64,000 nt of DNA from Cordylochernes scorpioides (Eukaryota > Arthropoda > Arachnida > Pseudoscorpiones > Chernetidae): the NCBI GenBank assembly GCA_030710605.1, contig CP092869.1, positions 12,673,425 to 12,737,424 on the forward strand, written 5' to 3'. Position numbers and translations under genes: made by a program. Numbering within the stretch: position 1 is the stretch's first letter; every line of letters begins with the position of its first letter. Shown one piece after another: positions 53,792-64,000 of this stretch. Below the pieces are notes generated by a model. The model did no database searches, was not told where the DNA came from, and saw only the letters and a list, made by a program, of their open reading frames with translations.

Positions 53792-54958
53792 CTAGCGGAT
53801 GTACCCAGCGCGCCCGGGTTTTACCCGAGTAAAGGTTTGTCTAACGAACATTTGTTAAAACAATTCTCTATAAACTTATTTGAAAAATAATTGATATATT
53901 TTGAGATAATTTGAAACTCGTAAATTTTAATCTCTCGATAAAGTGAACTTTTTTTTTCCGGTCCCTGTGTGCCGTGTCATCCTGAATTTTGTCTTTCCTA
54001 AATTTCTACATTACAAAATAATCGTTTTATCTAGTGAACATTTTTCCCCGTCCCTTGAAAAATACTCGATACGTTGAATAAAATCAATATTAATTGGTTC
54101 CCTCGGTAATTGGAAGTTAAAGGAATAGTATATTTGCCTTGTAATTGTGCCATTATTCTTGTTTCAAATAAATTGCCGTGTCATCCTGAATTTTGTCTTT
54201 CCTAATTTTCTACATTACAAAATAATCATTTTATCTAGTGAACATTTTTTCCCGGTCCCTTGAAAAATACTCGATAAGTTGAATAAAATCAATATTTATT
54301 GGTTCCCTCGGTAATTGGAAGTTAAAGGAATAGTATCTTTGCCTTGTAATTGTGTCATTATTCTTGTCTCAAATAAATTGCCGTGTCATCCTGAATTTTG
54401 TCTTTCCTAATTTTCTACATTACAATATCATCGTTTTATCTAGTGAACATTTTTTCCCGGTTGGCAATATTTATTCGAATTTTATATTTAAACGATACTC
54501 ATTATTTCTTTATGTTATATATCTCGTCTCGCACAATTATTTAAACTTTTTAAAATAAAGTACAATACTTAAAATAAAATATGTCTCTTATACAATCTAA
54601 AATTAGAAAATAAGCTTTTAAATCGGTAACCTCAAGGAGATAGCCATTATAAAGCACTAATATTTGAATTAGTTTTACTTAATATATTAGCCCTGAAAGA
54701 CCCAAGGTCATCAGGCGTGGAGCAGACTTCCTGCCTAAGCCTATCTCCGGCGCAAGGTGGCGCTGCTTGCGAGTTAAATCAACAAATCTGCAAATAACTC
54801 TAAGGGTATTCAAGATATTCAAGAAATTATTTTTCAGAAACCTTCCCAGTACTATACTAAATAACTTCCCAAAGTTTCATGGCGTTCCAATGAGTGGTTT
54901 GGTCAGGCATAAAGGACAGACAGACACACACACATACATTCATTTATATATATATAAT
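53792..54958 (-). mobile_element. Helitron with internal duplications
   Basis: 3' end CTAG at 53792. The block 'TTGCCGTGTCATCCTGAATT' occurs three or more times (near 53970, 54175, 54380), giving a longer element than its relatives. 5' end in 'CATTTATATATATATAATAG' before the next Helitron. Confidence 0.82.
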
Positions 54959-54961
54959 AGA

Positions 54962-55543
54962 CTAGCTGGGCAACGCCCAGGTTTTATGTTAATTAAATGT
55001 TTTTATTCAAATATACTATTCGTTACAATTATAAATTGGCACCGTGGATGTCACTTTTGTGAAACATCCCGCTCCAAACTTTGTGTCAGAGAAGCGATAT
55101 TTTGTATCTGATAATCAAACATGATACAGCAATATTGTCATCATCCTTTTCTGACTAAAAAAAAAACAACTATTTTTGCCCAGAACCTGTCAATTTTATT
55201 TTTTATTGGCTAAAAATCCGATAAATATATTTTCCAGATTTTTCTCTATGTCCTGTCAAAACACGTTTTACATGTACATTAGGTCAGCTGATATTACCTC
55301 CCATCTTCACCGCTAGAGGCGCTGCTTGCGGGCGAAAAGGCAAATTTGCAACGCAATTTGGAAATACCTCGAAGAATATTCGGGATAGAGACCTGAAATT
55401 TTCCCTATAAGTTTTTCCAGATTCTATTCTATATACTGTTAAAATTTCAGTCAGATTAGTTACGTATTGTGGGCGTGTAGAGCCGACATAGATACCCACA
55501 TACTTTCATACATACATACATACACTGACTTTTATATATATAG
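54962..55543 (-). mobile_element. Helitron, tandem neighbour
   Basis: 'CTAGCTGGGCAACGCCCAGG' at 54962 and 5' end 'TTTTATATATATAG' near 55543. Insertion is immediately beside the preceding Helitron. Confidence 0.8.
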
Positions 55544-56636
55544 GGATTGTGTATATTAAATAACACATATATATTTATTAATTTTTACATAACTCTGAAA
55601 AAAAGTCGATCATAGGCCCTTTTTATATTTATGTTCTCTAAGAGCCAATTAAAAAATAAGATAGACCTTCAGTATGTTTTGGTGATAATTATAAAATTTC
55701 TTTCTATTTCTATATGTCATATATAAAGAATAATAAATTCACTTGAACTTTTAAATAGTTTTATTTTATTTTAAAGCATCTCATTAATTGTAGGAATCAT
55801 GAAAGCTAAGATCTTTATTCTTTAATTTTGGAAAAAACAGAAAAAGTGATTTTGGTAATTTAGATGGCATTTTGTTGAAAATATAAAGCTTAACCTTTTG
55901 AAAAAATTACAATAAATACAAATTATAAAAATACAGATAAATTTGAGAGTGTAAGGCTTTGAAATAGTGTGATATAAAAAAATTTTGCATTAAAAAAAAT
56001 TTTTTTTCGTGAATTCAAGTAAAGATATAAAAGTTTCTGAATAAAAGGTCAATGCTACTTTATTAATGGCTGCGTATTTTAAAATATTAACGTGTGCAAG
56101 GAATACACGAAACAATTTTGTTTTTAGTTTGTAAGCGACCCCCAGCCTAAAGTTTCTGGTCATCTCGTTACACTTGAGGATTAGTGTTTATAAATTTTTA
56201 TCATCATACCAAAACACAGTATTCTAAACTGTGTAGAGATCGTTCTTACCCCTTTGAAAATGTTGACGCGCAAATTATAAAACAAATAGGATTTTCTGAA
56301 TACATATATTTTTAAAGTAGTTTAAAGAATATCTAAAGAATCTGATTATTTTGAAGTCCTAAAGAACGATTTATATTTGTGACGCATTTCAAAATCTGTT
56401 TTATAGATGGATACGTTTCCGGTTTTATTATACCTTCTCAATGGAATAATCTTTTCTCTTGGAGATGAACTTCCTGCTTGTTTACCGGTATTGTTATTAT
56501 TTTTACATTATTGGAAAAAAGCTGTTTATGATTAAAAAAAAAAAACAATAAATTCACTATTTGTCAATATTCATTTTAAAAGACGGTATTTATATTGAAT
56601 CTATTTTCGTAGATATATGTCAAAACATATTTAAAA
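55544..56636. other. Unassigned AT-rich DNA
   Basis: About 1.1 kb without recognised gene or repeat. Confidence 0.35.
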
Positions 56637-56813
56637 TACAGTAGAACTTGGATAATTCGAACTTCTTTAATTCGAAAACCTCTTTAATTCGAATATTTAT
56701 CTTGGTCCCTAGAAGCCTTAAGCCTTTATTCAAAACATCTTTAATTCGAATTTTTGGATAATTCGAAAATTTTTATGGTCCCTTGGGGTTCGAATTATCC
56801 AAGTTCGACTGTA
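56637..56813. mobile_element. pogo-type MITE
   Basis: 'TACAGTAGAACTTGGATAAT' to 'ATTATCCAAGTTCGACTGTA', near-perfect TIRs, 'AATTCGAA' words throughout. Confidence 0.9.
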
Positions 56814-56888
56814 TATCTTATTTAAGGTTATATTTCTACCTTAATTTTTTGGAACAAAAGATAATCAACCCCAGCCAGGATCAATAAT

Positions 56889-57066
56889 TACAGTCGAACT
56901 TGGATAATTCGAACCCCAAGGGACCATGAAAAAAATTCGAATTATCCAAAAATTCGAATTAAAGATGTTAAATTATTTATATAGGAAATTCTAGGGACCA
57001 AGATAAATATTCGAATTAAAGAGGTTTTCGAATTAAAGAAGTTCGAATTATCCAAGTTCTACTGTA
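56889..57066. mobile_element. pogo-type MITE, inverted second copy
   Basis: 'TACAGTCGAACTTGGATAAT' to 'ATTATCCAAGTTCTACTGTA'; same family as 56637-56813, opposite orientation, 75 bp away. Confidence 0.9.
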
Positions 57067-57489
57067 TTTCAAATCATTGATTTTATTTCTATATTTAATG
57101 TACGTTTTTCATGATGATAAAATTATTAGATTTTAAAGATTAGCCTAACTATATTTATTTAATATGTCTATAATTAATAATTTATTTGACATTAAAGAAA
57201 GTTCTATAAAATCATAGGAAAAGGGATAATGCCAATAGATATAAGAAGACAAAATTAAATGTTGTATTGTTTGTATTCATTATTGGTACACTAAGCAAAA
57301 ATATAAATATTAAAGTACCTGAGATGTCATTGAAATATGCAATAAAATTAGATTTATGCCAAGTAGTGACAGCAGACGTACTTTTGACTTGAGATAGGAA
57401 AATAAAATGAAATGTTATATTAGGAAATTTGAATTATTTTTATTGTTATTTATAATGTTTACAAACAACACAACATTTGGTAAGGCACA
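57067..57489. other. Unassigned AT-rich DNA
   Basis: Nothing recognised, apart from a stretch 57235-57310 that has a diverged relative near 59345-59420 ('AAATGTTGTATTGTTTGTA'). Confidence 0.35.
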
Positions 57490-57880
57490 ATTTGGATTAT
57501 AGATTATAAACACAAGGTAATAAGACCAAATCCAAATAAATAAATAGTGTGTGATGTTTCAGCATTGTTACCATCTTTAGACAAAAGTATTGAATGAGAA
57601 ATTTTACCACAGCATGTTTTAAATAGTTACTGTTATCAAAAAATTGGGTTTTTTTCTACTTTTAATTCTAAGAATAATATTCTGTGTTTCTCAGAAAACT
57701 ATCTTCTTATCTGCTATCTTGTTTACACACTTGATAACAGTAACTATTTAAAACATGCTGTGGTAAAATTTCTCATTCAGTACTTTTGTCTGAAGATGGT
57801 AACAACGCTGTTACTGAAATGTCACACACTATGTATTTATTTGGATTTGGTCTTATTACCTTGTGTTTATAACACAACAT
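57490..57880. repeat. Palindrome with paired family-2 motifs
   Basis: Inverted arms from 'ACACAAGGTAATAAGACC' to 'GGTCTTATTACCTTGTGT'. Inner blocks are 'ACCACAGCATGTTTTAAATA' and its reverse complement. The motif on the plus strand is at 57787-57826; its minus-strand partner near 57550-57595 is eroded. Confidence 0.85.
57787..57826 (+). ncRNA. Hammerhead-like motif, family 2
   Basis: TGT, CTGAAGA, T, GGTAAC-AACGCT-GTTACT, GAAA, TGTC, ACA. One stem II pair is a mismatch or U-G and AUGU replaces ACGU, so this copy is decayed. Confidence 0.45.
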
Positions 57881-57929
57881 TTATACAATGCATTAGTGCT
57901 TCATATGTTATAAGAAATTTAAATTATTT

Positions 57930-58540
57930 TTGATGCATATGATTCTTTTAAAAATAAATCAATTTTCTACTGTCCTTAGTACAATGATCAAATAATGGGA
58001 GGACCTGGCTTACATCATTGGTCTCTTCTTCTTCTTCTTTCTTATCTCCACACTGGGTGAAGTAGAATGCAGCTGACTTTGTCATTAAGACTGGGAGCAC
58101 TACTCAGTGGCAGGCAGACTTAGCTCCAAAAGAAATGGCCACCTCTGACATGAGGAACAGACGCCATGTACAGCTGCTCCTAACATGGAGTACAAACGTT
58201 TCTCATCCTGTATCCCTGGATTAGGAGCCCTTACAGGGTACTATCAGCCGGGCAAGCTGAGACCAGGTTTTTTAGTGAGCTTGTTACTGCTCCCCCTCCT
58301 CCTTTTTCATCCGGGCTTGGGACCGGCAAAGGCGGTAAACCCTCCCAGCAGTTTCACCAGTTTAATCTACTATACTGTTGTAATATTGCATTTTTTGGTT
58401 ATTTTATCATTGCAGAAATATCTTTATTTACCGGGCTGCTAACCATAATGGATAATGTTTTAAGCTTCAAATTTATCATAGCAGTAAGGGTAGTAGAAAA
58501 TTGAATTATTTTTAAAAGAAATATAAATGTTTTATTTTTT
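57930..58540. repeat. Foldback-family element split by SINE-C
   Basis: Left part to 58020 ('TTTCTACTGTCCTTAGTACA', 'GGGAGGACCTGGCTTAC'). The right part from 58337 ('GTAAACCCTCCCAGCAG', 'TTTAATCTACTATACTG') aligns with 43150-43260, where the two parts are continuous. Confidence 0.78.
58021..58336 (-). mobile_element. SINE-C copy
   Basis: On the minus strand 'GCCTTTGCCGGTCCCAAGCC' to 'AAGAAAGAAGAAGAAGAAG'. The borders are set by the uninterrupted relative at 43150-43260. Confidence 0.82.
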
Positions 58541-58554
58541 TTTTACTTATCCTT

Positions 58555-58810
58555 TTAGTCTAAATTAGACAAGATCTTGGAGGTTGTTCTCATAAAGAAG
58601 TTCAATAACTCTTCTTGGTTCTCTGTACAGGGATCTTTTGTCTTTCCAATACAATTTAGTAAATGTTGGGGAGTGGCCTCTTCGGTTTTGTACCTAGTGC
58701 ACATGAGGAAGCTTTTGGCTCCCTCTTTATAGACTAGAGGGTGCAGGTGACCAGATTTCCATCTGGCCAACTGTGTTGATTCCCTTCTGTTTAGTTGGAG
58801 GGTCTGTTTG
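58555..58810 (-). pseudogene. LINE C-terminal fragment
   Basis: NRRESTQLARWKSGHLHPLV then CTRYKTEEATPQHLLNCIG, the post-RNase-H Cys module of an I/Jockey-like element, related to but distinct from 25655-26215. Ends at 58555; no RT. Confidence 0.75.
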
Positions 58811-58884
58811 AATTATACATGTAAAAACCGTGATTGCCAAACTAGGTATATTCATTTTCAAAATAGAGCAATCCATAGATAAAT

Positions 58885-59105
58885 CATTAATTAAAAAAGC
58901 ATATATTAGATCAAAATATCATTTATTTTACCTATATTTCAGTTGGCTGAACGCCAACCTTTATCAAGGTGTTATAACATTTTAAAGTGTGTCATACTTT
59001 AAAATGTTATAACACCTTGATAAAGGTTGGCGTTCAGCCAACTGAAATATTGGTAAAATAAATGATATTTTGATCTAATATATGCCTTTTTAATTAATGA
59101 TTTAT
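58885..59105. repeat. Palindrome with two family-3 hammerhead-like motifs
   Basis: Arms of about 105 bp meet near 58993, ends 'AATCATTAATTAAAAAAGC' and 'GCCTTTTTAATTAATGATT'. The plus-strand motif is at 59014-59054: ACC, TTGATAA, AGG, TTGGC-GTTCA-GCCAA, CT, GAAA, TATT, GGT. The minus-strand copy mirrors it. Confidence 0.85.
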
Positions 59106-59466
59106 TTATTTGTATATATTTCATTAGTTGGTTATAAATTTAAGCATGATTTTAGTTTACTTTCTTTTCTTCTTTAAACTCTACTCAAACCTTGTAATTA
59201 TTCAATTGTTTATGTAATATAGTCTCTGAATTTAGCGTTGTTTCTTGACTCAAGCATCCCTTGTGAGGATATCGCGTCTTATTTGATAAAAAATAAATGC
59301 ATGTCATAGTTCAAGTGTCTTCTAACAAATGCCGCATTAATTCATCACATTTATGTTGTATTGTTTGTAAACATTATTGGTGCACTTAGCAGAGTGACCA
59401 AAATACTAAATTCCTCAGATATTGCAAATATTGTCCTCGAATTATGCAATCTGTTTTACCAATTAG

Positions 59467-59826
59467 TCTTCTTCTTCTTCTTTCTTATCTCCACTCAATC
59501 ATATTAGAGTATCAAGCTTGTAAAGCTTGAGACTTGGCAACCATCATGATTGGGTGAAATAGAATGCGTCTGCCTTTGTCATTAAGACTGGGAGCACTAC
59601 TCAGTGGCAGGACAACTTAGATCCAAAAGAAATGGCCTCCTCTGACATGAGGAACTGACACCATGTGCAGCCGCTCCTAACATGGAGTACAAACGCTGCT
59701 CATCCTGTATCCCTGGATTAGGAGCCCTTACAGGGTACTATCAGCCGGGACAGCTGAGCCCAGGTTTTTTAGCGAGCTTGTTACTGCACCCCCTCCTCAT
59801 TTTTCATCCGGGCTTGGGACCGGCAA
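59467..59826 (-). mobile_element. SINE-C, full copy with target duplication
   Basis: Flanked by 'ACCAATTAG' at 59458-59466 and 59827-59835. Minus-strand head 'TTTGCCGGTCCCAAGCCCGG', tail 'AAGAAAGAAGAAGAAGA'. 360 bp. Confidence 0.9.
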
Positions 59827-59934
59827 ACCAATTAGTGAAAATAGATAGCGAAAAGCATTGTTCAAACCAGGGACATCAGGTTCTAAAGTCAGCTAGGCTA
59901 TTTTGCCTTATTATATACGTAGTAATTTGATGCA

Positions 59935-60135
59935 CTAGCGCGCCATCTGTTATCAAAATACGAAACTATTATAGACATGTATGATTCCTTTTTTTTTTTT
60001 TAAATAAAATAATTTCTACTGCAATTACTCCTACTCCCATTAATTTTTCCATTGCAGTAAGGGCAGTAGAAATTATTTTATTAAAAAAAAAAAAAGAATC
60101 ATACGTGTCTATAATAGTTTCATATTTTGATAGTA
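59935..60135. repeat. Foldback element, 'GCGCGCCATCTG' family
   Basis: Inverted arms around 60035: 'GAAACTATTATAGACATGTA' and 'TACGTGTCTATAATAGTTTC'. Left end carries 'CACTAGCGCGCCATCTG'. Confidence 0.85.
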
Positions 60136-60335
60136 GTAATTTAAAGAACAATTAATATTTACAAATTTTCAGCCGGGGAGTCTTCCCCACCGTACAAGAG
60201 TCCTCTTTTTTTTTTTACCAATTAGTAACACTAGACGTACTTCTGAATTGTTTTGCACTGATGCTTTACCAACTTTCAATGAATGGTACTACAAGGTTGG
60301 CCCAAAAGTTTGTAAACACTTGGAAAAAATTGTAA

Positions 60336-60517
60336 TACAGTAGGACATCCCTGTAAAGGACAACACCTAATTGCAGAGCCAAAGTGTCCTTTAAAGAGAA
60401 GTGTCCTCTTACTGGAGAGTTGCTAAATAGTAAAAATGGTAATTTTGTAAATGAAAATTGTACTTTATGGAGAGGTGTCCTCTAACGGGGTATCTGCTAA
60501 AGGGAGATTCTACTGTA
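60336..60517. mobile_element. MITE-2 copy
   Basis: 'TACAGTAGGACATCCCTG' to 'GGAGATTCTACTGTA'. Confidence 0.85.
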
Positions 60518-60548
60518 TTTCATGTTCAACTTTTAGCGATATATAAAA

Positions 60549-60755
60549 TTGAGCCTACTCCACACCGACGAGCGCCAACAGCGTGAAACGCGTTCGTGGA
60601 TGGCTTTTCTTGATTTATCAAGAAATTGGGTTAGCCAAATATCAGGGAACAGGCTAAATCAATGTTTAGTTGATTTCTGTTCCACCAGGTGGCGCTCCGC
60701 CTTCTGAAAAGCACATGTGCTCCTGGTCAGGATATGCCTTTTTATTTTTAATATA
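60549..60755 (+). repeat. Family-1 hammerhead repeat, second copy
   Basis: Same 200-bp unit as 51237-51440. The motif at 60560-60599 reads CCACA, CCGACGA, GCGC-CAACA-GCGT, GAAA, CGCG, TT, CGTGG. Core U is changed to C and the pair next to the core is lost, so it is probably inactive. Confidence 0.75.
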
Positions 60756-60797
60756 TAATTGTGTTAATACATTTTTGAACAAAGAAAAAATTATAAA

Positions 60798-60983
60798 TAC
60801 AGTAGAACCTCCATGAGAGGACATTCACGCTAGAGGATACCTCTCTATAATGGACAGTTTCCATCGCTGAAATAATCATTTTTACTATTTAGCAACTCTC
60901 GGGTAAGAGGACACTTCTCCCTAAAGGACACTTTGGCTTTGCAACTAGGTGTTGTCCTTTACAGAGAGGTTGTTCTACTCTAC
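60798..60983. mobile_element. MITE-2 copy
   Basis: 'TACAGTAGAACCTCCATG' to 'GAGGTTGTTCTACTCTA'. Confidence 0.84.
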
Positions 60984-61277
60984 TATTTTAATCTATCTGA
61001 ATAAATGCAATGGGAAGAAAAGCGAATACATTTAGAAAATAAAGAAAAGGATAAAGAATTCATTTTACTCCTTAAGAAACCGTAACTAATGGCCACCTAA
61101 GGTAGTCCTAAATCATCGAGTAAACAATCGTGCACGAACATGTTGTTGTTTTTTTGCGACACCGTGTAATCCTTTTAAGCACTGTGCGCATACACTAACA
61201 ATGGTTGTCCTGTCCTGTATGACAAAGTTTGGTATTTTTAGCAATGAATTTGGGATGCCACTGAGGAGTCGGGAACA

Positions 61278-61421
61278 GAATCCATGTTTGTGCACAGAAG
61301 GATTTCCACTATGACTTCACAGAGTGCGATGCCCACGGGGGAAGATGGAGGGTGTCCGTCCCTCGCCCCGGAACCTGTGTCGGTGGGGCACCCAACGCTC
61401 CCAAGAGAGTAAATGACTGCA
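61278..61421 (+). CDS. Internal exon of an ELAPOR/EIG121 (UPF0577) family gene
   Basis: The frame reads HVCAQKDFHYDFTECDAHGG then RWRVSVPRPGTCVGG, close to the conserved N-terminal block of ELAPOR/KIAA1324 proteins (C-x3-D-Y/F-HYE/DYTxCD...SRWRVxVP). These are single-pass endosome-lysosome-associated membrane proteins of animals; this block is in the lumenal/extracellular part. The Cys and HYxxTxCD and RWRV positions are kept. The 3' border is a strong donor, GCA|GTGAGT, at 61421/61422. The 5' border is less certain: an AG at 61276-61277 or 61296-61297 could be the acceptor, and the Cys encoded at 61289-61291 favours the earlier one. In-frame TGA at 61262 confirms an intron upstream. No other exon was found. 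Confidence 0.68.
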
Positions 61422-61499
61422 GTGAGTTCTGTTGTCTTTCTTCCTATTTGTGGGAGCCATTTGTTGACAGCCTCTCATATTGAAGTATCCAGGCTAAAC

Positions 61500-61940
61500 A
61501 CAAGGTAGTAAGAACAAATCCAAATAAATAGTGCGTGACCTTTCGGTAACAGTGTTGTTACCATCTTCAGACAAAAGTACTGAAAAAATGGCCATTCAGA
61601 ACTTTTGTCTGAAGATGGTAACAACACTGTTAACGAAAATTAGAAACTATTTTAGAGGCGTAAGATTCTTTTTGAATTTAAACAATTTCTACTGCCCTTA
61701 CTGCAATGGAAAAATTAATGGGAGGACCTGGCTCTCCCATTAATTTTTCCATTGCAGTAAGGGCAGTAGAAATTTTTTAAATTCAAAAAGAATCTTACGC
61801 CTCTAAAATAGTTTCTAATTTTCATAACAGATGGCGCGCTAATGCATCATAACACAGTTAATGAAATGTCACACGCTATTTATTTATTTATTTGGATTTG
61901 GTCTTATTACCTTTATGTTTATAATCTCTAATCCAAATTG
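61500..61940. repeat. Family-2 repeat interrupted by a foldback element
   Basis: Family-2 sequence at 61500-61635 and 61855-61940 ('ACACAAGGTAGTAAGAAC' and 'GGTCTTATTACCTTTATG'). Between them, 61640-61850 is a 'GATGGCGCGC' foldback with arms 'TAGAAACTATTTTAGAGGCG' and 'CGCCTCTAAAATAGTTTCTA'. Flanks 'AACACTGTTAA' and 'AACACAGTTAA' look like a target duplication. Confidence 0.8.
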
Positions 61941-62100
61941 TGCCTTATCATCCAGGCAACATTTTTTTTTTAATTCCTTTTTTTTTTTTATTCCATTGTA
62001 TAATTATACAAGGCCACAGAGAATAAAATTCATAGATCAAATTCACGATATTGATAAAGTTGGAATATAGGTCCTGTCAGGCTAAAATATTGAAATATAC

Positions 62101-62284
62101 TACAGTAGAACCTCCCTGTAAAAGACACCTATTTGCAGAGCCAAAGTGCCCTTCAGGGAGGGGTGTCCTCTTACCGGAATGGTAATTTAATGGTAATACT
62201 CAAAATGGTAATTTTGCAAATGAAAACTATCCTTTGTAGAGAGGTGTCCTCTAGCGTGAGTTTCCTCTCATGAAGGTTCTACTA
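62101..62284. mobile_element. MITE-2 copy
   Basis: 'TACAGTAGAACCTCCCTG' to 'TGAAGGTTCTACTA'; the last bases are lost. Confidence 0.84.
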
Positions 62285-62419
62285 TTTGGATGCCCTGAGC
62301 ACAAATAAAATGCATTCAATTATAAAACCACTTGGAACAAAAGGAATAAAGGTTCGTGTTAAAAACTTCATGAGCACTTCCACTAAGAGACCTCTCTCTA
62401 AAAAGGAGAGATTACACCA

Positions 62420-62550
62420 TACAAGGTAATAGAACCAAATCAAATAAATAAATAGTGTGTGACAGCAACAGCGTTGTTACCGTAGTGACGTATACTATTT
62501 ATTTATTTGAATTTGGTCTTATAACCTTGTGTTTATAATCTATAATCCAA
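62420..62550. repeat. Family-2 repeat, shortened inverted pair
   Basis: 'ACAAGGTAATAGAACC' and 'GGTCTTATAACCTTGTG' ends with a collapsed core ('GCAACAGCGTTGTTACC'). Confidence 0.75.
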
Positions 62551-62586
62551 ATTGTGTTCCTTATCATTACATCACCAAAATAATCA

Positions 62587-63375
62587 ATTTTACCAATCAG
62601 CTACTCTCCAGTGAGAGGACAAACTCATAAGACACTTTGACTCTTGTTATCTTCTTCTTTCTTATCTCCACTCAATCATATTAGAGTATCAAGTTGTGAC
62701 CCTTGATGGTGTCTGTTTGACAACCATCATGACTGGGTGAAGTAGAATGTGTTTCCTTTGTCATTAAGACTGGGAGAACTACTCAGTGGCAGGCCGACTT
62801 AGCTCCAAAAGAAATGGCCGCCTCTGACATGAGGAACAGATGCCATGTACAGCCGCTCCTAACATGGAGTACAGATTATCCTGTATCCCTGGATTAGGAG
62901 CCCTTACAGGGTACTATCAGCCTGCAACCCCAAGACCCATTATTGACTGTATTAATTCATCCATTGATGAGCTCTACTCTTCCCCGGCAGACACCATCAA
63001 AAGTCTCAGCCTTTACAAGCTTGATACCTTAATATGTTTGAGTGGAGATAAGAAAGAAGAAAAAGAAAACATAAAAATAGAGCAGGAGGGACAAGCACTG
63101 GTTCTGTCCTCCCAAGAGAACAACAGTCTTTGATTTCCAGACTTAAGTCTGGTCATCTACGGACAATGACTTTCCAGAATGGTTGCAAGGTTTTCTCACT
63201 ATGTACTAAGTGTCAACCTGCAACCCCAAAACACATGAGCTCTACTCTTCCCTGTCAGACACCATCAACAAGCTCTACAAGCTTGATACCCTAATATGAT
63301 TGAGTGGAGATAAGAAAGAAGAAGACATATAAACTTAACACTCTGCAACTAGTTGAGAGAGGAGGTTCTACTGTA
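62587..63375. mobile_element. MITE-2 split by a LINE/SINE-C chimera
   Basis: MITE-2 parts 62587-62642 ('GAGAGGACAAACTCATAAG', 'ACACTTTGACTCT') and 63339-63375 ('GAGGAGGTTCTACTGTA'), with 'ACTCT' repeated at the borders. The insert joins SINE-C in reverse orientation (to about 62922) with two forward LINE 3' pieces. Those encode SPADTIKSLSLYKLDTL and PREQQSLISRL-like fragments, each ending in 'GGAGATAAGAAAGAAG'. Confidence 0.75.
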
Positions 63376-64000
63376 CTAGCATCATTATAAAATTCATTAA
63401 AAGACAGGTGGTTGTGAATTGCAGGTTTTACTAGCTTGTTTAGTGTCACTAACTCTTCTAGTAAATGATACCAATTTGTGGAAGTTCTTTGTGAAACACA
63501 TGTTTAACTTCAAGTTTAGGAGCAAGGATATTGGTGAACTTTTTTTTTTTCCAAGTGTGAGTTGATCATGTTTGCCATCTCACTGATAGAAAAAAGGTGC
63601 TTTTTCTCTCTTTTTTTTTAATACGAAGTTACAGAATAAGATTATAAACAGTAGTAATGCATTTCGTTATTCGTGAAAAATACAAGCTTTCGGATCTTTC
63701 CTTCTACAGACATAGCTATGCTCATATATGATCTGATCTGTTTTGTTTAAAGATAATATATCAGTGATATATTATTACTTAACTCTGTTTTGATTCGAAA
63801 TGAATCAAATGTTTTTATCATCTTGTACATTACAAAGGCTTGTGATATAATGTGTATGTGTGCAAGAATGGTAAAAGAATAAAATAATTATAGTAACATA
63901 AAAATGGTGTTCATTTATCTTTAAAGATATCTAAATATATATAAAGTGCAATTTCTTATAAAATAACTTTCACTATTAATATTCAACCTATAAAAGAAAC
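63376..64000. other. Unassigned AT-rich DNA
   Basis: No gene seen. A family-4 hammerhead-like motif lies at 63664-63692 on the minus strand (CTGTAGA, GGA-AAGA-TCC, GAAA, GCTT). Confidence 0.4.

Overview
This is eukaryotic, very AT-rich and almost entirely repetitive DNA. The mix of tRNA-derived SINEs, TA-flanked mariner and pogo-type elements, copia and Ty3/gypsy LTR elements, Helitrons and Penelope-like hammerhead repeats points to an arthropod. A chelicerate is my best guess, with low confidence, because no diagnostic single-copy gene is complete enough to place it. No bacterial-style operons, rRNA genes or CRISPR arrays were seen.

Only two stretches look like host protein-coding sequence. 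One is an intronless, fully open U2AF large-subunit (U2AF65-like) gene on the minus strand at 33442-34665, with a polyadenylation signal. The other is a single internal exon of an ELAPOR/EIG121 (UPF0577) homologue on the plus strand at about 61278-61421, stranded in transposon-filled introns.

Layout. 1-3250: LINE fragments, SINEs and MITEs. 3257-13227: a copia element with two LTRs that look identical by eye; its reading frame is cut by a young gypsy element (5703-10962), whose 5' LTR is in turn cut by a Helitron (10058-10894). 13230-18125: foldback elements, a 98-bp tandem array, a second Helitron and a 117-bp tandem array. 18190-33220: a patchwork of two TA-flanked MITE families (here MITE-1 'ACAGTTAAACCTGTCTATAGC' and MITE-2 'CAGTAGAACCTCC', pogo/Tigger-like), two tRNA-derived SINEs (SINE-A, SINE-B), LINE fragments, a LINE-tailed short element (SINE-C), further 117-bp arrays and Penelope-type repeats. 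35231-48836: one mariner copy split by about 12.3 kb of nested elements, including two LTR elements with little or no coding capacity (LTR-A 36968-39760, LTR-B 41748-47183). 48911-55543: a run of Helitrons and a G-rich minisatellite. 55544-64000: palindromes, MITEs, SINE-C copies and the ELAPOR-like exon.

The most interesting signal is a set of short palindrome-associated repeats carrying hammerhead-ribozyme-like cores. There are four sequence families. Each has a stem II hairpin and a complementary stem I. In each the stem III segment is a short self-complementary tetramer or hexamer (ACGCGU, ACGU, AUAU or AGCU), which is the geometry expected of hammerheads that act as dimers. Such motifs are known from Penelope-like retroelements, and the best match here (51251-51290) keeps every canonical core base.
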